DNA of 15,424 nt from Acidobacteriaceae bacterium (GCA_027311125.1 DAICZO010000300.1:1-15424), one strand, 5' to 3'; positions 7,441 to 14,113 are shown, numbered from the stretch's first letter. Numbers and translations: made by a program. The notes: generated by a model from the sequence alone, not told the origin.

Positions 7441-8679
7441 CTAGTTGCTGGTATTTCCGCTGATCGCAAGACACGTCGACAGTCCAACCGCGGGAAAGCT
7501 CGATCCGCGTGCCAGGTCCGACAACTCGCCCGTCGCTACGTTGATGAACTTGCCCGTCACCGTGCCATCCGCATGGTTGGACGTATACAGGTATTGGTTC
7601 GTAGGATCTTCCACCATGCAAACTGGACCCGATCCAACCGCGTACGGATTGTTCGTGTTCGTCGAACCGCCTACCGGCTGCAGCTTCCCATTGCCCGGAT
7701 CAATCGTAAATGCCGAAATAGAGCTGTTCGGATTCTGCGAGTTCGTCGAGGTCTGGTTCAGCACGTACAAGAACTTCGAACGGCTATCCGTGAACGAGTA
7801 CGAAGGATTCGAGGTCAGCGGCAGATTGTTGATGGCTCCGCCCGCCAACGAGTTGAGTGCGCAGTTGGTTCCCACCGTATAGGGCAGAATCTGTCCACCA
7901 GTGCTCGTCGTCGTCGCTGCGGCATCGGTCAGGTAAACATAGCTTCCGCTCGCATTGATCGAGGTCAGCTTACGTGGGCCACCATCAGTGTTCGATCCCG
8001 TCGTAATCGTCGAGTTTGTCGTCAGCGTCAACTGGCCGGTACCCGTGTTCTGCTGGTACGGGAATACCGTGTTGTCACCCGCATCCAACGTGAACAGGCA
8101 GGAGCCCGATGCACGCATCATGATCGGCTTGGGCCCAACAGGGAAGTAGCTCAGGTAGGTCCCGTTCGCATTCTTCACCTGAGTGTTCGTCACCAGCGAC
8201 AGACGACCAGTGTTCGAGTCGATCTGGAACACGGTAATGTCACCATTCACACCATCAGGCGAAAGCTGATCCAGAACATACAGAAAGTTTCCCGTAGTAT
8301 CCGTCGCTGCCCAGATAGGCGTCGTCCCCTGGCTCGTGAACGACTGCTGGAAAGTCAGCACGCCATCCCCGCCCACGGTGAACTGTGCAATGTTGCCGCC
8401 CGTAGTCGCAGTACCCTCGTTCACGACGTAAACATAACGCCCGCCCGTACGAACCACGATGGACACCGGGTTCGTCCCGCCCGAAGAATAAGGCGAGTTT
8501 ACGGTCGGCGTCAGGTTTCCGGTGTAATCGTCGACCTTGAATCCGGCAATCTGGTTGTACTGCGTTCCAAGCACCCACATGTACGCGATGGTGCCGACAG
8601 CACACGACGTCAATCCAAGACCTAATCCTAAGGACACTACCAAGGCCATCAACATCCGGCCAATCCTGCTGAACTTCAT
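7441..8679 (-). CDS. Lactonase-like beta-propeller lipoprotein, paralog 3 of 3
   Basis: This is the first gene of the cluster in transcription order. The 412-residue product starts at ATG 8679 (MKFSRIGRM), preceded closely by AAGGAAG. The signal peptide ends in GLTSC with Cys at residue 26. Blade signatures include AYMWVLG, GTNPVSIVVRTGGRYVYVVNEG, PIWAATDTTGNFLYVLDQL, GDITVFQIDSNTGRLSLV, KFLYVLNQTSTNSQNPNSSISAFTID and GPVCMVEDPTNQYLYTSNHADGTVTGKFI, again fitting a YVTN/lactonase propeller. It is more distant than the other two: the DYTxxYVY opening is shortened to GTIAYMW and the blades contain Asn/Ser/Thr-rich inserts (for example TSTNSQNPNSS). The gap to paralog 2 is 116 bases with no terminator seen. 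A candidate promoter lies at 8762-8789. No enzymatic residues can be assigned. Confidence 0.87.
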   Translation of the reverse strand: MKFSRIGRMLMALVVSLGLGLGLTSCAVGTIAYMWVLGTQYNQIAGFKVDDYTGNLTPTVNSPYSSGGTNPVSIVVRTGGRYVYVVNEGTATTGGNIAQFTVGGDGVLTFQQSFTSQGTTPIWAATDTTGNFLYVLDQLSPDGVNGDITVFQIDSNTGRLSLVTNTQVKNANGTYLSYFPVGPKPIMMRASGSCLFTLDAGDNTVFPYQQNTGTGQLTLTTNSTITTGSNTDGGPRKLTSINASGSYVYLTDAAATTTSTGGQILPYTVGTNCALNSLAGGAINNLPLTSNPSYSFTDSRSKFLYVLNQTSTNSQNPNSSISAFTIDPGNGKLQPVGGSTNTNNPYAVGSGPVCMVEDPTNQYLYTSNHADGTVTGKFINVATGELSDLARGSSFPAVGLSTCLAISGNTSN

Positions 8680-8761
8680 GCGCTTCCTTCATCCTCGCCA
8701 GCGACTGACCTTTATCTGCCATTGGCTGCGAGCAATTCTGTGGGGTACGGTTCCTTCGCCA

Positions 8762-8789
8762 ATTGTAGAAGGTGACGCGAGTTTGTGCC
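8762..8789 (-). promoter_or_regulatory. Candidate sigma70-type promoter of the lipoprotein cluster
   Basis: Read on the minus strand, TACAAT (8762-8767) matches five of six bases of the -10 consensus and lies 16 bases after GGCACA (8784-8789), a poor -35 match. Transcription would begin about 75 bases before the start codon at 8679. It is the best pair in the 187-base gap, but promoter calls by eye are weak. Confidence 0.35.
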
Positions 8790-8866
8790 ACTTTAGAGCC
8801 ATCTCATCCTGACATAGTTCGTTACGCCAGCCCGGTTACTATCTCCCGCCAACTTCCTTCATGCCA

Positions 8867-8899
8867 TAAAAATGGGCCCAGGCAAGCACCCGGACCCAT
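8867..8899 (-). terminator. Rho-independent terminator of the M13 peptidase gene
   Basis: On the minus strand, AUGGGUCCGGG (8899-8889) pairs with CCUGGGCCCAU (8882-8872) through 11 bp including two G-U pairs, loop UGCUUG, and the stem is followed by TTTTA. The two G-U positions would be C-A mismatches on the plus strand, so it works in the minus direction only. It lies 51 bases past the stop at 8950. Confidence 0.85.
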
Positions 8900-8949
8900 C
8901 TCTATCTCTCCACCAGCAGAGCATTTCGCCCCACCAGCGGCCACAACTG

Positions 8950-11037
8950 CTACCAGACCCGGCAACTATTCGTCGGCATCATCGGTTGGCCCACCTTGCA
9001 GCCAAACGCCTTCCCAAACGCGTCGAAGTTCTGGACCGTTCCCTTCACCCGCCACTCGCCAGAGCTATGCGGGTCCGTCTTCGCCAGCACCCGAGCACTC
9101 TGCTCCGTGGCATTCTGACACCACACCTGGCCAAACGAGATAAAGAACCGCTGCTCCGGGGTGTATCCGTCGCGCTCCCCGTTGCTGTATCCCGGCTCTG
9201 CGGCCGCACCCTGCTTGGCAATCGTCTCCAGCAGAGCCTGATAAGCAATCCGAATCCCTCCGTTGTCCGCCGTATTCTCACCCAGCGTCAACTTGCCATT
9301 CAGATTTTGCCCCTCGGCCACCTGAAACCCGGAATACTCGTTCGCCACACAGTCTGTACGCTCGTTGAACTTCTTCAAATCGTCCGCAGTAAACCACGTC
9401 CGCACATTTCCATGTAGATCGTACTTCGATCCCTGATCGTCGAACCCGTGCGTCATCTCGTGGCCAATCACCACCCCGATACCACCAAAGTTCACCGCAG
9501 GATCCATGCTGTTATCGAAGAAAGGTGGCTGCAGAATCCCGGCAGGGAAGTTGATGTCGTTCTGTGGTGGGTTGTAGTACGCATTTACCGTTGGTGGCGT
9601 CATCCCCCACTCCTTCTCATCGACCGGCTTGCCCAGCTTCGCCAGATTGCGCTGCCGCTCAAACTCGAAGTTGCGCTCCGTATTTCCCAGAAAATCGTCG
9701 CGCTTCACCGTCAACTTGCTGTAATCGCGCCAGTTCTCCGGATACCCGATCTTCTGACGAATCGTATTCAGCTTCGCCTCCGCCTCGACCTTGGTAGGCT
9801 CGCTCATCCACGGCAGGCTCTGGATATCCTCGCCCAGTGCCTTCTCCAACGCTGCAACCAGCTTTTCCATATTGGCCTTCGCGTCCGGTGGGAAGTTTTG
9901 CTTCACCCAGTCCTGACCCACAGCCTCGCCCAGTGCCGCATCCGTAGCACGGGTGCACCGCTTCCAGCGCGGAGTCTGCTCTTTCTGCCCCTGCAGCGTC
10001 GCCTGGAAAAAATTGAAGTTCTCATCGACAAATGGCTTCGACAACGCCGGCGCCGCTGTCCGCAACGCATGCCACCGCAGGTAGTTCTTGATCGCATCCA
10101 GACTCTGCTCGTCGATCTGCTCGTTCATCGCCTTGAAGAACGCTGGCGTCGCCACATTCAGCGACTTCAGTCCATTCATCTTGATACTCGTCAGGTAAGT
10201 AGCCCAGTTGTAGTCCGGGCTCAGCGCCTGCAACTCCGCAATCGTCATCATGTGATACCGATTCGCAGGATTCCGCAGCTCCACCCGGCTCGTGGAACCC
10301 TTCGCCAGTGCCGTCTCCACCGACATCACGTCCTTCGCTTCCGCTGCAGCCTTCTCCGCCGAGTCGCCCAGCAGCATAAACATCTTGGTCACATGCTCCA
10401 CATACTGCTCGCGAATCTTCTGGCTGCGCGCATCGTCCGTCAGGTAGTAGTCCCTGTCCGGCAAGGTCAGCCCACCCTGCATCGTCGTCGCAATCTGCTG
10501 GCTGGAGTCCTTCTGGTCCTGCTGCACTCCCAGAAAATAAAAGACCGGTACAGCATAGGTATCGTGCAACTCGCTCACCAGCGCTGCCAGTTGCTTCTTG
10601 TCTTTCAACCCGGCAATCGCTGCCATCTGCGGCTTCAGCGGGGCCGCACCCAGCTTGTCTGCCAGATCCACATTCATGCAGGCCGCAAAGTAATCCCCAT
10701 ACTTCTTCTGCAAGGCACTCTTCGGCGCATCGGCTGCGGCCTTCAGATCCGCATACAACAAGTAGTTGTTGCGCTCCGCGAGTTCGTTGAACCGTCCCCA
10801 CCGCACCTGGTCACTGGGAATCGGGTTGTTCTTCACCCAGTTCCCGCACGCATACTTGTAAAAATCTGTGCAAGGATCCACCGTCTTGTCGATCGCGGAA
10901 AGATCGAAGATGATCGGCTTCTTCGGCTCGGACGTCGGGGCACTCCCGTTGTCGGTGGTGGTCATCAGCGACTGGCCAAAGCACAATCCGCTGGACAGTA
11001 ATAACAAGCAAGCTAGGGACGGCGACTTGAGGTTCAT
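8950..11037 (-). CDS. M13 family zinc metallopeptidase (neprilysin/PepO-like)
   Basis: The 695-residue product is a complete M13 endopeptidase, a secreted zinc enzyme that cuts peptides of limited length. The start ATG at 11037 is preceded by AAGGA 7-8 bases upstream; an in-frame start at 11076 would add 13 residues before the signal peptide and lacks a site. Residues 1-21 (MNLKSPSLACLLLLSSGLCFGQ) act as a signal peptide, so it is periplasmic or released. The N-terminal domain opens with the family's VDPCTDFYKYACGNWVKNNPIP (about 53-74). The catalytic domain has NAYYNPPQNDINFPAGILQPPFF, the zinc motif GHEMTH (H526, E527, H530), GENTADNGG with the third zinc ligand E587 and D591, and the final CRVW, which in neprilysin relatives helps shape the active site. 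All key residues are present, so it should be active. It stands alone between two terminators, downstream of the MlaD gene. Confidence 0.96.
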   Translation of the reverse strand: MNLKSPSLACLLLLSSGLCFGQSLMTTTDNGSAPTSEPKKPIIFDLSAIDKTVDPCTDFYKYACGNWVKNNPIPSDQVRWGRFNELAERNNYLLYADLKAAADAPKSALQKKYGDYFAACMNVDLADKLGAAPLKPQMAAIAGLKDKKQLAALVSELHDTYAVPVFYFLGVQQDQKDSSQQIATTMQGGLTLPDRDYYLTDDARSQKIREQYVEHVTKMFMLLGDSAEKAAAEAKDVMSVETALAKGSTSRVELRNPANRYHMMTIAELQALSPDYNWATYLTSIKMNGLKSLNVATPAFFKAMNEQIDEQSLDAIKNYLRWHALRTAAPALSKPFVDENFNFFQATLQGQKEQTPRWKRCTRATDAALGEAVGQDWVKQNFPPDAKANMEKLVAALEKALGEDIQSLPWMSEPTKVEAEAKLNTIRQKIGYPENWRDYSKLTVKRDDFLGNTERNFEFERQRNLAKLGKPVDEKEWGMTPPTVNAYYNPPQNDINFPAGILQPPFFDNSMDPAVNFGGIGVVIGHEMTHGFDDQGSKYDLHGNVRTWFTADDLKKFNERTDCVANEYSGFQVAEGQNLNGKLTLGENTADNGGIRIAYQALLETIAKQGAAAEPGYSNGERDGYTPEQRFFISFGQVWCQNATEQSARVLAKTDPHSSGEWRVKGTVQNFDAFGKAFGCKVGQPMMPTNSCRVW

Positions 11038-11188
11038 GGATTTCCTTCGAATGAATTGAGTAAAAAATGACGCCACAACGAAACGGTCAACTCCTGGAAT
11101 CAGAATCTACCCAGAGCGACTTCACACTACGCTTTCGTTGTGCAAACGAGAACTACTTTTTGCTGTACCACTGCGGACGATGTATCCC

Positions 11189-11227
11189 GCCACAAAGTTT
11201 CGGCATTCTTTGTTTTAGCCACAAAGT
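11189..11227 (-). repeat. Direct repeat upstream of the M13 peptidase
   Basis: GCCACAAAGT occurs at 11189-11198 and again at 11218-11227, a 29-base period, with an inverted CTTTGT between the two. The pair lies about 150-190 bases upstream of the peptidase start, beyond the usual core promoter distance. It could be a regulator binding array or chance. Confidence 0.3.
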
Positions 11228-11268
11228 CAGCCGCAGACGTTCGCACCCAGGCAAACCCGTCGTCATTC

Positions 11269-11310
11269 AAAAGACAAACGGGCTCCAGCCGAAGCTGGAA
11301 CCCGTCTGTC
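11269..11310 (-). terminator. Very strong rho-independent terminator of the MlaD-like gene
   Basis: On the minus strand a 17-bp stem (11310-11294 with 11289-11273, two G-U pairs) is capped by the extra-stable tetraloop UUCG and followed by UUUUG. The inner stem is CGGGUUCCAGC with GCUGGAGCCCG. It begins 17 bases after the stop codon at 11327. As with the neighbouring terminators, the G-U pairs are mismatches on the plus strand, fixing the direction. Confidence 0.95.
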
Positions 11311-11326
11311 AGAACCTCATGCCCCG

Positions 11327-12412
11327 CTAGAAGATTCGTAGCTTAATCGCCAGGTACTTCTTCGGATCGGTACGGATCGCAGTCACCAGACCAGTGCTCT
11401 CCGTCAACAGCTTGTTCATATTCGTATACATCGCGTCGTCCTGAGTCAACTTGCCCAGCGTACCCCTGCCGGCGTTCACACCTGCCACCAGCGTATTCAT
11501 CTCGGTCACCGTGTCGCTCAGGTCCTTCCGAAACTTCGGATCCTTCAGCATCAGCCCCAGGCCGCCTTTGCCCGCATCCGCATCCGCCAGTAGCGAGTTC
11601 GCATGCACCATCGTGGAGTTCATATTCTTGTACAAAGAGTCGTCCTTCAGCAGCATCCCGGCAGTGCCCTTGCCGTTGTCCAGTGAATTCGCAATGTTCT
11701 GTAGCTTCAGCGCAGCATCATTCAGCCGGTTATACATCGTGTCATCCGTCATCAACTTGCCGATAGAACCCTTGCCATTGTTAAGGTTTACCGTCAGTTG
11801 ATGGACTTCATCCACTGTCTTGTTGGCCTTGTTATAGAGCTCGGGGCTGTTGATCAACATCCCGATCGAACCCTTGCCCGACTGCATGTTATCCACGATC
11901 CCGTTCATCTTCGCCAGAATCACATTCAAACTTTCAATCGTCCCCTGGCTGGCCTTAACCACATCCGTCAGGCTCGGTGTCTCCAGCGTGTGCAACTCGT
12001 CCCCATCCCGCAATGCCGGCCCCACGGCAAACTGGCTGTTAAGGTCCACTACCGTGTCACCCAAAACCCCAACCGTCGTCAACCCAGCCTTCGAATCCTG
12101 ATGAAGATCGCTCGCAAACTTATCGTTGATCTTCATCACTACCTTGACCGGAGTCAGCTTGCGGTCGGCGCTGTGGACAACCGTAACGCTCTTCACCGTC
12201 CCGATAGTCACCCCTTCCAAACTGACCGCAGCCCCCTCTTTCAGGCCAGCCGAGTTCTCGAAATAGCTCACAATCGTTAGCTTGTGGGAGAAAATCCCCA
12301 GCCCGGAGGAACTGGTCATCAGAAACAGCAGCGTCGTCAGAATCACAACGGCAACCATCACGATGACTCCGACCTTCAACTGCGACCACTTAACCTCGTG
12401 CTGGCTAGGCAT
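11327..12412 (-). CDS. MlaD/MCE-domain protein with five 34-residue repeats
   Basis: The 361-residue product starts at ATG 12412, preceded by AGGGAGG; an upstream in-frame start at 12463 is less well placed. It has a short cytoplasmic end, one membrane span (VGVIVMVAVVILTTLLFLM, about 14-33) and an MCE domain around 44-125 with KLTIVSYFENSAGLKEGAAV and LEGVTIGTVKSV, so it is an anchored periplasmic subunit of an ABC system that moves lipids between the membranes. The C-terminal half is built of repeats starting GKGSIGMLI (180), GKGSIGKLM (213), GKGTAGMLL (247), GKGGLGLML (281) and GRGTLGKLT (315), each followed by D/S..Y/F..N and a helix, a period of 33-34 residues. Such repeats are familiar in MlaD-like proteins of several phyla. 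The usual permease (MlaE) and ATPase (MlaF) genes are not next to it: acpS lies upstream and the M13 peptidase downstream. An unusually strong terminator ends the transcript. Confidence 0.9.
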   Translation of the reverse strand: MPSQHEVKWSQLKVGVIVMVAVVILTTLLFLMTSSSGLGIFSHKLTIVSYFENSAGLKEGAAVSLEGVTIGTVKSVTVVHSADRKLTPVKVVMKINDKFASDLHQDSKAGLTTVGVLGDTVVDLNSQFAVGPALRDGDELHTLETPSLTDVVKASQGTIESLNVILAKMNGIVDNMQSGKGSIGMLINSPELYNKANKTVDEVHQLTVNLNNGKGSIGKLMTDDTMYNRLNDAALKLQNIANSLDNGKGTAGMLLKDDSLYKNMNSTMVHANSLLADADAGKGGLGLMLKDPKFRKDLSDTVTEMNTLVAGVNAGRGTLGKLTQDDAMYTNMNKLLTESTGLVTAIRTDPKKYLAIKLRIF

Positions 12413-12433
12413 AGCCCTCCCTGAAATCTCATT

Positions 12434-12454
12434 GCGCAGGCTGCCTCCCTGCGC
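12434..12454 (-). other. Perfect hairpin in the leader of the MlaD-like gene
   Basis: GCGCAGG (12434-12440) pairs with CCTGCGC (12448-12454) around a 7-base loop. It lies 21 bases upstream of the start codon, just before the ribosome binding site, and has no T-run, so it is not an ordinary terminator. It may affect translation or mRNA stability, or be accidental. Confidence 0.4.
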
Positions 12455-12617
12455 CAAAGCCATCTACGTCAAGATCGCCACGGTCCCAAGCGAACACCCA
12501 AAGAATATCCTAACGGCTCGTTTCGCTCGTAATCGTGTCTTGCGTAAAGTCCTTTAGTAAGAGTGGATGCCATATCGGGCCTATTGGTTTCAATCTCATC
12601 TACCCACTATCCCAAAA

Positions 12618-13001
12618 TCAATCCCGCTCGACCAGCACCACCGCCATCGCCACCGATTCGCTATGCGTCAGGCTCAAAGACACCCGGCTGACCCCCAACT
12701 CTGCCGCACGCTCTGCCGCCCGGCCACTCCAGTGCAGCGTCGGACGCTCACCTGCCTCCCGCCGCACCTCAATCTCTTTCCAGCTGATTCCGCGACTGAT
12801 CCCGGTCCCCAGGGCCTTGGCGCCAGCCTCCTTGGCCGCAAACCGTGCCGCAAAGCTCTCACCCGACGTCTTCCGCTTCTGCTGGCAGTACGCAATCTCC
12901 CCCGCCGTAAACACCCGCTCTAAAAAACGCACCCCAAATCGCTGGATGCTCTGCTCCACACGCTCAATCTCAATCAAGTCTGTCCCGATCCCAACCACCA
13001 T
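12618..13001 (-). CDS. acpS: Holo-[acyl-carrier-protein] synthase
   Basis: This cytoplasmic enzyme moves 4'-phosphopantetheine from coenzyme A to a serine of acyl carrier protein, making it active for fatty acid synthesis. The 127-residue product has the normal length and motifs: VGIGTDLIEIERVE at 3-16 with the magnesium-binding D8, FAARFAAKEAGAKALGTG at 50-67 with E58 and a following Lys, the ISWKEIEV strand and the closing VSLSLTHSESVAMAVVLVER. The ATG at 13001 is chosen because GGAGGAG lies 7 bases upstream; a TTG two codons earlier would sit on top of that site. It is the first minus-strand gene after a divergent gap, and the MlaD-like gene follows after 205 bases. Whether the two share a transcript is not clear; both concern lipids. 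Confidence 0.96.
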   Translation of the reverse strand: MVVGIGTDLIEIERVEQSIQRFGVRFLERVFTAGEIAYCQQKRKTSGESFAARFAAKEAGAKALGTGISRGISWKEIEVRREAGERPTLHWSGRAAERAAELGVSRVSLSLTHSESVAMAVVLVERD

Positions 13002-13167
13002 GGCCAATCTCCTCCACCTAGCATCTCACCCCTCCCAACCGCCGCTTCGGACTACTGCCTTACGTCACGTGACTCCGGTGCGCCGTTCCCATCACCATTC
13101 CACTCCTTTGCTCCGATACTCAACTCAACGGCATACCAACTAACGCAGCGGGGAAGAAAACCACACC

Positions 13168-13533
13168 ATGCAGTCTCTCAACCTACAGGGTTTCAGCTAC
13201 GAAGACCGCTCCGGCATCCTCTCCAGTCTCACCACCGCCTTCACGGACTGCGGCGGATGGGTCCTCGAGCGCAAAACCCTCTCCCCCTCCTCCATCGTGT
13301 TCCGCCTGGAAATCCAGCTTCGTGCCGTGCAGGACCTCTACATCGCTCTCATCGCCTCCGGCCTCGAACTCACCCGTTCCGGCCACCTCGGACTCACCGA
13401 GTTATGCACCTGCCGCAAGCACCTCCGCGGCACCGCCGACCTTGGTCAGGTCCTCGCCATTCGCATCGAAATCAGCTTCCTCGAAGATGTCACGCTCCAC
13501 TCGCTGCTCATGACAGCCCACGCCCCCGCCTGA
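13168..13533 (+). CDS. Small ACT-like domain protein, function unknown
   Basis: The 121-residue product starts at ATG 13168, with GGGGAAG about 11 bases upstream. Residues 9-50 (FSYEDRSGILSSLTTAFTDCGGWVLERKTLSPSSIVFRLEIQ) follow the pattern of an ACT domain: strand, Asp-x-x-Gly-Ile-Leu turn, helix, Gly, strand with a hairpin. The second half (DLYIALIASGLELTRSGHLGLTELCTCRKHLRG, then LAIRIEISFLEDVTLHSLLMTAH) could complete the fold. ACT domains bind amino acids or other small molecules and usually control an attached enzyme, but no catalytic domain is present. There is no signal peptide or membrane span, so it is cytoplasmic. It has Cys residues at CTC in the middle. It faces acpS head to head across 166 bases and precedes the receiver-like gene by 130 bases. 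I recognise no named family; the fold call is by eye. Confidence 0.7.
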   Translation: MQSLNLQGFSYEDRSGILSSLTTAFTDCGGWVLERKTLSPSSIVFRLEIQLRAVQDLYIALIASGLELTRSGHLGLTELCTCRKHLRGTADLGQVLAIRIEISFLEDVTLHSLLMTAHAPA

Positions 13534-13645
13534 ACGCCGCACATGCGGTTCCCAACATCAACTCCCATGAGAACCACATAGACTCGTTTCTCTGTTGATA
13601 TCCGTAAAGTCTCGTGTAATCGTTTCCCCCAGCACCGTGTCCTCA

Positions 13646-13662
13646 GTTAGCGTCACACTAAC
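13646..13662. promoter_or_regulatory. 17-bp near-perfect palindrome, possible operator
   Basis: GTTAGCGTCACACTAAC reads the same on both strands except at the sixth position from each end and the central base. It ends one base before the predicted ATG at 13664 and covers the place of a ribosome binding site. This size and symmetry suit a dimeric repressor such as a TetR- or GntR-type protein, but no regulator gene is visible in the window. Confidence 0.4.
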
Positions 13663-13663
13663 G

Positions 13664-14074
13664 ATGCTAGCGCCAGCCCATGTCCTCTTAGTCGGTAACG
13701 ACCGGAAGATACTCTCCATCCGGGCCGACGTGCTGCTCAATTTCTGGTCCATCGCCGCCACTACTACCCTCGCCAACTCCGACCTCCATCGCGCTGCCGA
13801 TCTCGTCGTCCTCTGCCACACCCTTACCGAGGAACAGCGCCACCACTGGATCACCATCCTCCGCGCCGCCAGCCCCAACCGCCTCATCGTCAGCCTCGAC
13901 TTCCACGACCTCGGTCCCCGCAATGGTATCGACGCCACCATCGACCTCCATCGCGGTCCCGCCGCCCTCGTCAGCGTCATCTACCAGCTCCTCACCGAAC
14001 GAGGCCTGCCCAGCCGTCTCTGGCCTGCAACAGGACACACCATCTTCGCTCCCCGGCCTACCCGTAGCCTCTAG
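13664..14074 (+). CDS. Degenerate response-regulator receiver-like protein
   Basis: From ATG 13664 the product has 136 residues: MLAPAHVLLVGNDRKIL, a helix, AADLVVLCHTLTEEQRHHW, SPNRLIVSLDF and ALVSVIYQLL, in the order of a CheY-like receiver domain. The acidic pair after the first strand is reduced to N12-D13, and the phosphoacceptor Asp at the end of the third strand is replaced by Cys (C51, in LVVLCHTL), so normal phosphorelay is not expected. I recall similar LILCHSL-type receivers in acidobacterial genomes. No output domain follows; the last 20 residues are Pro/Arg-rich. The start is uncertain: no ribosome binding site precedes it, and in-frame TTG (13595) and GTG (13637) starts would add up to 23 residues. 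A palindrome abuts the ATG. It lies downstream of the ACT-like gene and 99 bases before the GH3 gene. Likely a cytoplasmic protein-interaction or regulatory module. Confidence 0.65.
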   Translation: MLAPAHVLLVGNDRKILSIRADVLLNFWSIAATTTLANSDLHRAADLVVLCHTLTEEQRHHWITILRAASPNRLIVSLDFHDLGPRNGIDATIDLHRGPAALVSVIYQLLTERGLPSRLWPATGHTIFAPRPTRSL

Positions 14075-14113
14075 TGTTCCCCTTGCAGTCTTCCCCCTGT
14101 AGTGCTCCCCCTC
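14072..14113 (+). repeat. Three 14-bp tandem repeats between receiver-like gene and GH3 gene
   Basis: TAGTGTTCCCCTTG, CAGTCTTCCCCCTG and TAGTGCTCCCCCTC follow each other without a gap, starting in the stop codon at 14072-14074. Each copy differs from the others at a few positions. They lie 60 bases upstream of the GH3 start. No hairpin or T-run accompanies them. Confidence 0.6.

Noticed and set aside
7294..8625. A 443-codon plus-strand open frame opposite the third propeller lipoprotein
   Set aside because: Arg-rich shadow without motifs; the minus-strand gene has a signal peptide, ribosome binding site and recognisable blades.
8768..8790. TGGCAC on the minus strand, considered as a sigma54 promoter element
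   Set aside because: The required TTGC-type second element at the fixed spacing is missing.
9448..11001. A 517-codon plus-strand open frame opposite the M13 peptidase
   Set aside because: Its translation is rich in Arg, Leu, His and Gln with no domain, and it mirrors the codon bias of the clearly real peptidase on the other strand.
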